Positions 59,418 to 60,235 of a stretch of 60,235 nucleotides of DNA are shown here, piece after piece. This DNA comes from an uncultured Chloroflexota bacterium (lineage in GTDB: Bacteria; Chloroflexota; Anaerolineae; Anaerolineales; Anaerolineaceae). Within the stretch, counting starts at the first letter, position 1. Each line of letters begins with the position of its first letter. Below the pieces are notes generated by a model. That model was not told where the DNA came from, did not search any database, and saw only the letters and a program-made list of their open reading frames with translations. Position numbers and translations under genes: made by a program. The stretch covers positions 1 to 60,235 of the forward strand of contig CACYHU010000017.1 in NCBI GenBank assembly GCA_902774215.1, given 5' to 3'.

Positions 59418-60235
59418 ATGATCGAAAAAAATGCAAAAATTTACGTCGCGGGGCATAAGGGAATGGTCGGCTCCGCTATTGTGAGAGAACTGGAACGGCA
59501 GGGATACCATAATATTATCACACGGACGCATAAGGAACTCGATCTGCTGCGTCAGGATGCTGTGGAAGCCTTCTTCGAGGAAGAAAAGCCGGAGGTCGTG
59601 GTGCTCGCAGCCGCCAAAGTCGGCGGCATCGTCGCCAACGAATCCGCACTGGCCGACTTCATGTATGACAACATGATGCTGGAGATGAACGTGATCCACA
59701 GCGCCTGGCAGAACGGCTGCAAAAAACTCCTCTTCCTCGGCAGCTCCTGCATCTATCCGCGCATGGCACCGCAGCCGATGAAGGAATCCTGCCTGCTTAC
59801 CGGCGAGCTGGAAAAAACCAATGAAGCCTATGCCCTGGCAAAGATCAGCGGACTGAAATACTGCGAATTCCTGAACCGCCAGTACGGCACCGATTTCATC
59901 TCCGTGATGCCCACCAACCTTTACGGCCCGAACGACAATTATCATCCGACCCATTCTCACGTGCTCCCCGCTCTCATCCGCCGCTTCCATGAAGCAAAGA
60001 TGGAAGGGAAGGATTCAGTGACCTGCTGGGGAGACGGTTCCCCCCTGCGTGAGTTCCTCTATGTGGACGACCTCGCGAACCTCTGCGTTTTTCTGCTGAA
60101 TCATTACAGCGGGAATGAGACGGTCAACGCCGGAACGGGGAAGGAACTGACCATCCGCGAACTGACGGAACTGGTTGCAAAAGTCATCGGTTATAAAGGC
60201 CGCATTGAATGGGATACCTCAAAACCGAACGGTAC
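59418..60235 (+). CDS. fcl: GDP-L-fucose synthase, C-terminus cut by window edge
   Basis: 272 codons before the edge; the full protein is usually about 310. The NADP loop is [17 protein letters not shown], followed by [47 protein letters not shown] (Tyr-xxx-Lys) and [28 protein letters not shown]. This is the epimerase/reductase that turns GDP-4-keto-6-deoxymannose into GDP-L-fucose. Its usual partner gmd is not in view. It starts 7 nt after rfbB, with a weak AGAGAAAC site. A related GDP- or CDP-sugar reductase cannot be wholly excluded. Confidence 0.92.
   Translation, partial: MIEKNAKIYVAGHKGMVGSAIVRELERQGYHNIITRTHKELDLLRQDAVEAFFEEEKPEVVVLAAAKVGGIVANESALADFMYDNMMLEMNVIHSAWQNGCKKLLFLGSSCIYPRMAPQPMKESCLLTGELEKTNEAYALAKISGLKYCEFLNRQYGTDFISVMPTNLYGPNDNYHPTHSHVLPALIRRFHEAKMEGKDSVTCWGDGSPLREFLYVDDLANLCVFLLNHYSGNETVNAGTGKELTIRELTELVAKVIGYKGRIEWDTSKPNG

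Noticed and set aside
1..60235. CRISPR arrays, rRNA, tRNA, complete insertion sequences, prophage or contractile-injection structural genes
   Set aside because: None seen: no regular spaced repeats, no transposase or integrase frames, and no sheath, tube or baseplate proteins.

Overview
The window reads as chromosome of an anaerobic Clostridia-like member of the Bacillota, probably from a gut or rumen. Supporting signs are an anaerobic sulfatase maturase, a FeoAAB ferrous-iron operon, several sugar and oligosaccharide ABC systems with LacI and DeoR regulators, strong AGGAGG-type ribosome binding sites, and membrane c-di-GMP enzymes of a type common in that class. Two things complicate a plain monoderm picture: all three ABC solute-binding proteins have signal peptides without a lipobox, and genes for dTDP- and GDP-sugars occur at the right end. 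I see no rRNA, tRNA, CRISPR array, transposase gene or phage structural gene.

Layout. 1-267: start of a secreted solute-binding/sensor protein that runs off the left edge. 896-6567 (minus): a tight operon of methyltransferases, an MBL-fold hydrolase, an HMA metal-binding protein, an L-2-amino-thiazoline-4-carboxylate hydrolase-like protein and a ketopantoate reductase-methyltransferase fusion. Three of its genes carry lesions, two of them exactly at the SAM-binding motif. 6659-9953 (minus): the feoA-feoA-feoB-FeoB-associated operon behind a promoter with two tandem operators. 10311-12755 (minus): a large DUF4157 protein with a second zincin motif, bracketed by palindromic repeats. 13135-16326: a secreted lipase-like protein and an acyltransferase. 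16547-26905 (minus): a Ugp-like ABC transporter with two paralogous binding proteins, plus phosphodiester- and phosphate-handling enzymes. 27138-35599: a DeoR regulator, a complete Opp-type ABC operon and its divergent LacI regulator.

35717-41889: a secreted hypothetical protein, a YfcE-like phosphodiesterase, a sulfatase with its divergent maturase, a SIMPL-domain protein and an aldo/keto reductase. 42281-51512 (plus): a DUF5343 protein, an M23 lipoprotein, a decayed and an intact DUF4157-zincin paralogue, and an 1113-residue protein with a permuted-papain-like H...NC signature. 51521-57668: a YdcF-like membrane protein and two c-di-GMP enzymes that share an upstream motif. 57807-60235: a hypothetical gene, rfbB and a truncated fcl for surface polysaccharide sugars.

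How the genes work together. The LacI regulator at 34.5 kb probably controls both the Opp operon and the sugar-type ABC operon, because both start from the same TTGATG-N17-TATAAT promoter with a LacI-type palindrome in the spacer. The most unusual content is the set of large, signal-less, DUF4157-linked proteins with a second metallopeptidase-like domain. They resemble cargo of contractile injection systems, but no injection apparatus is in view.
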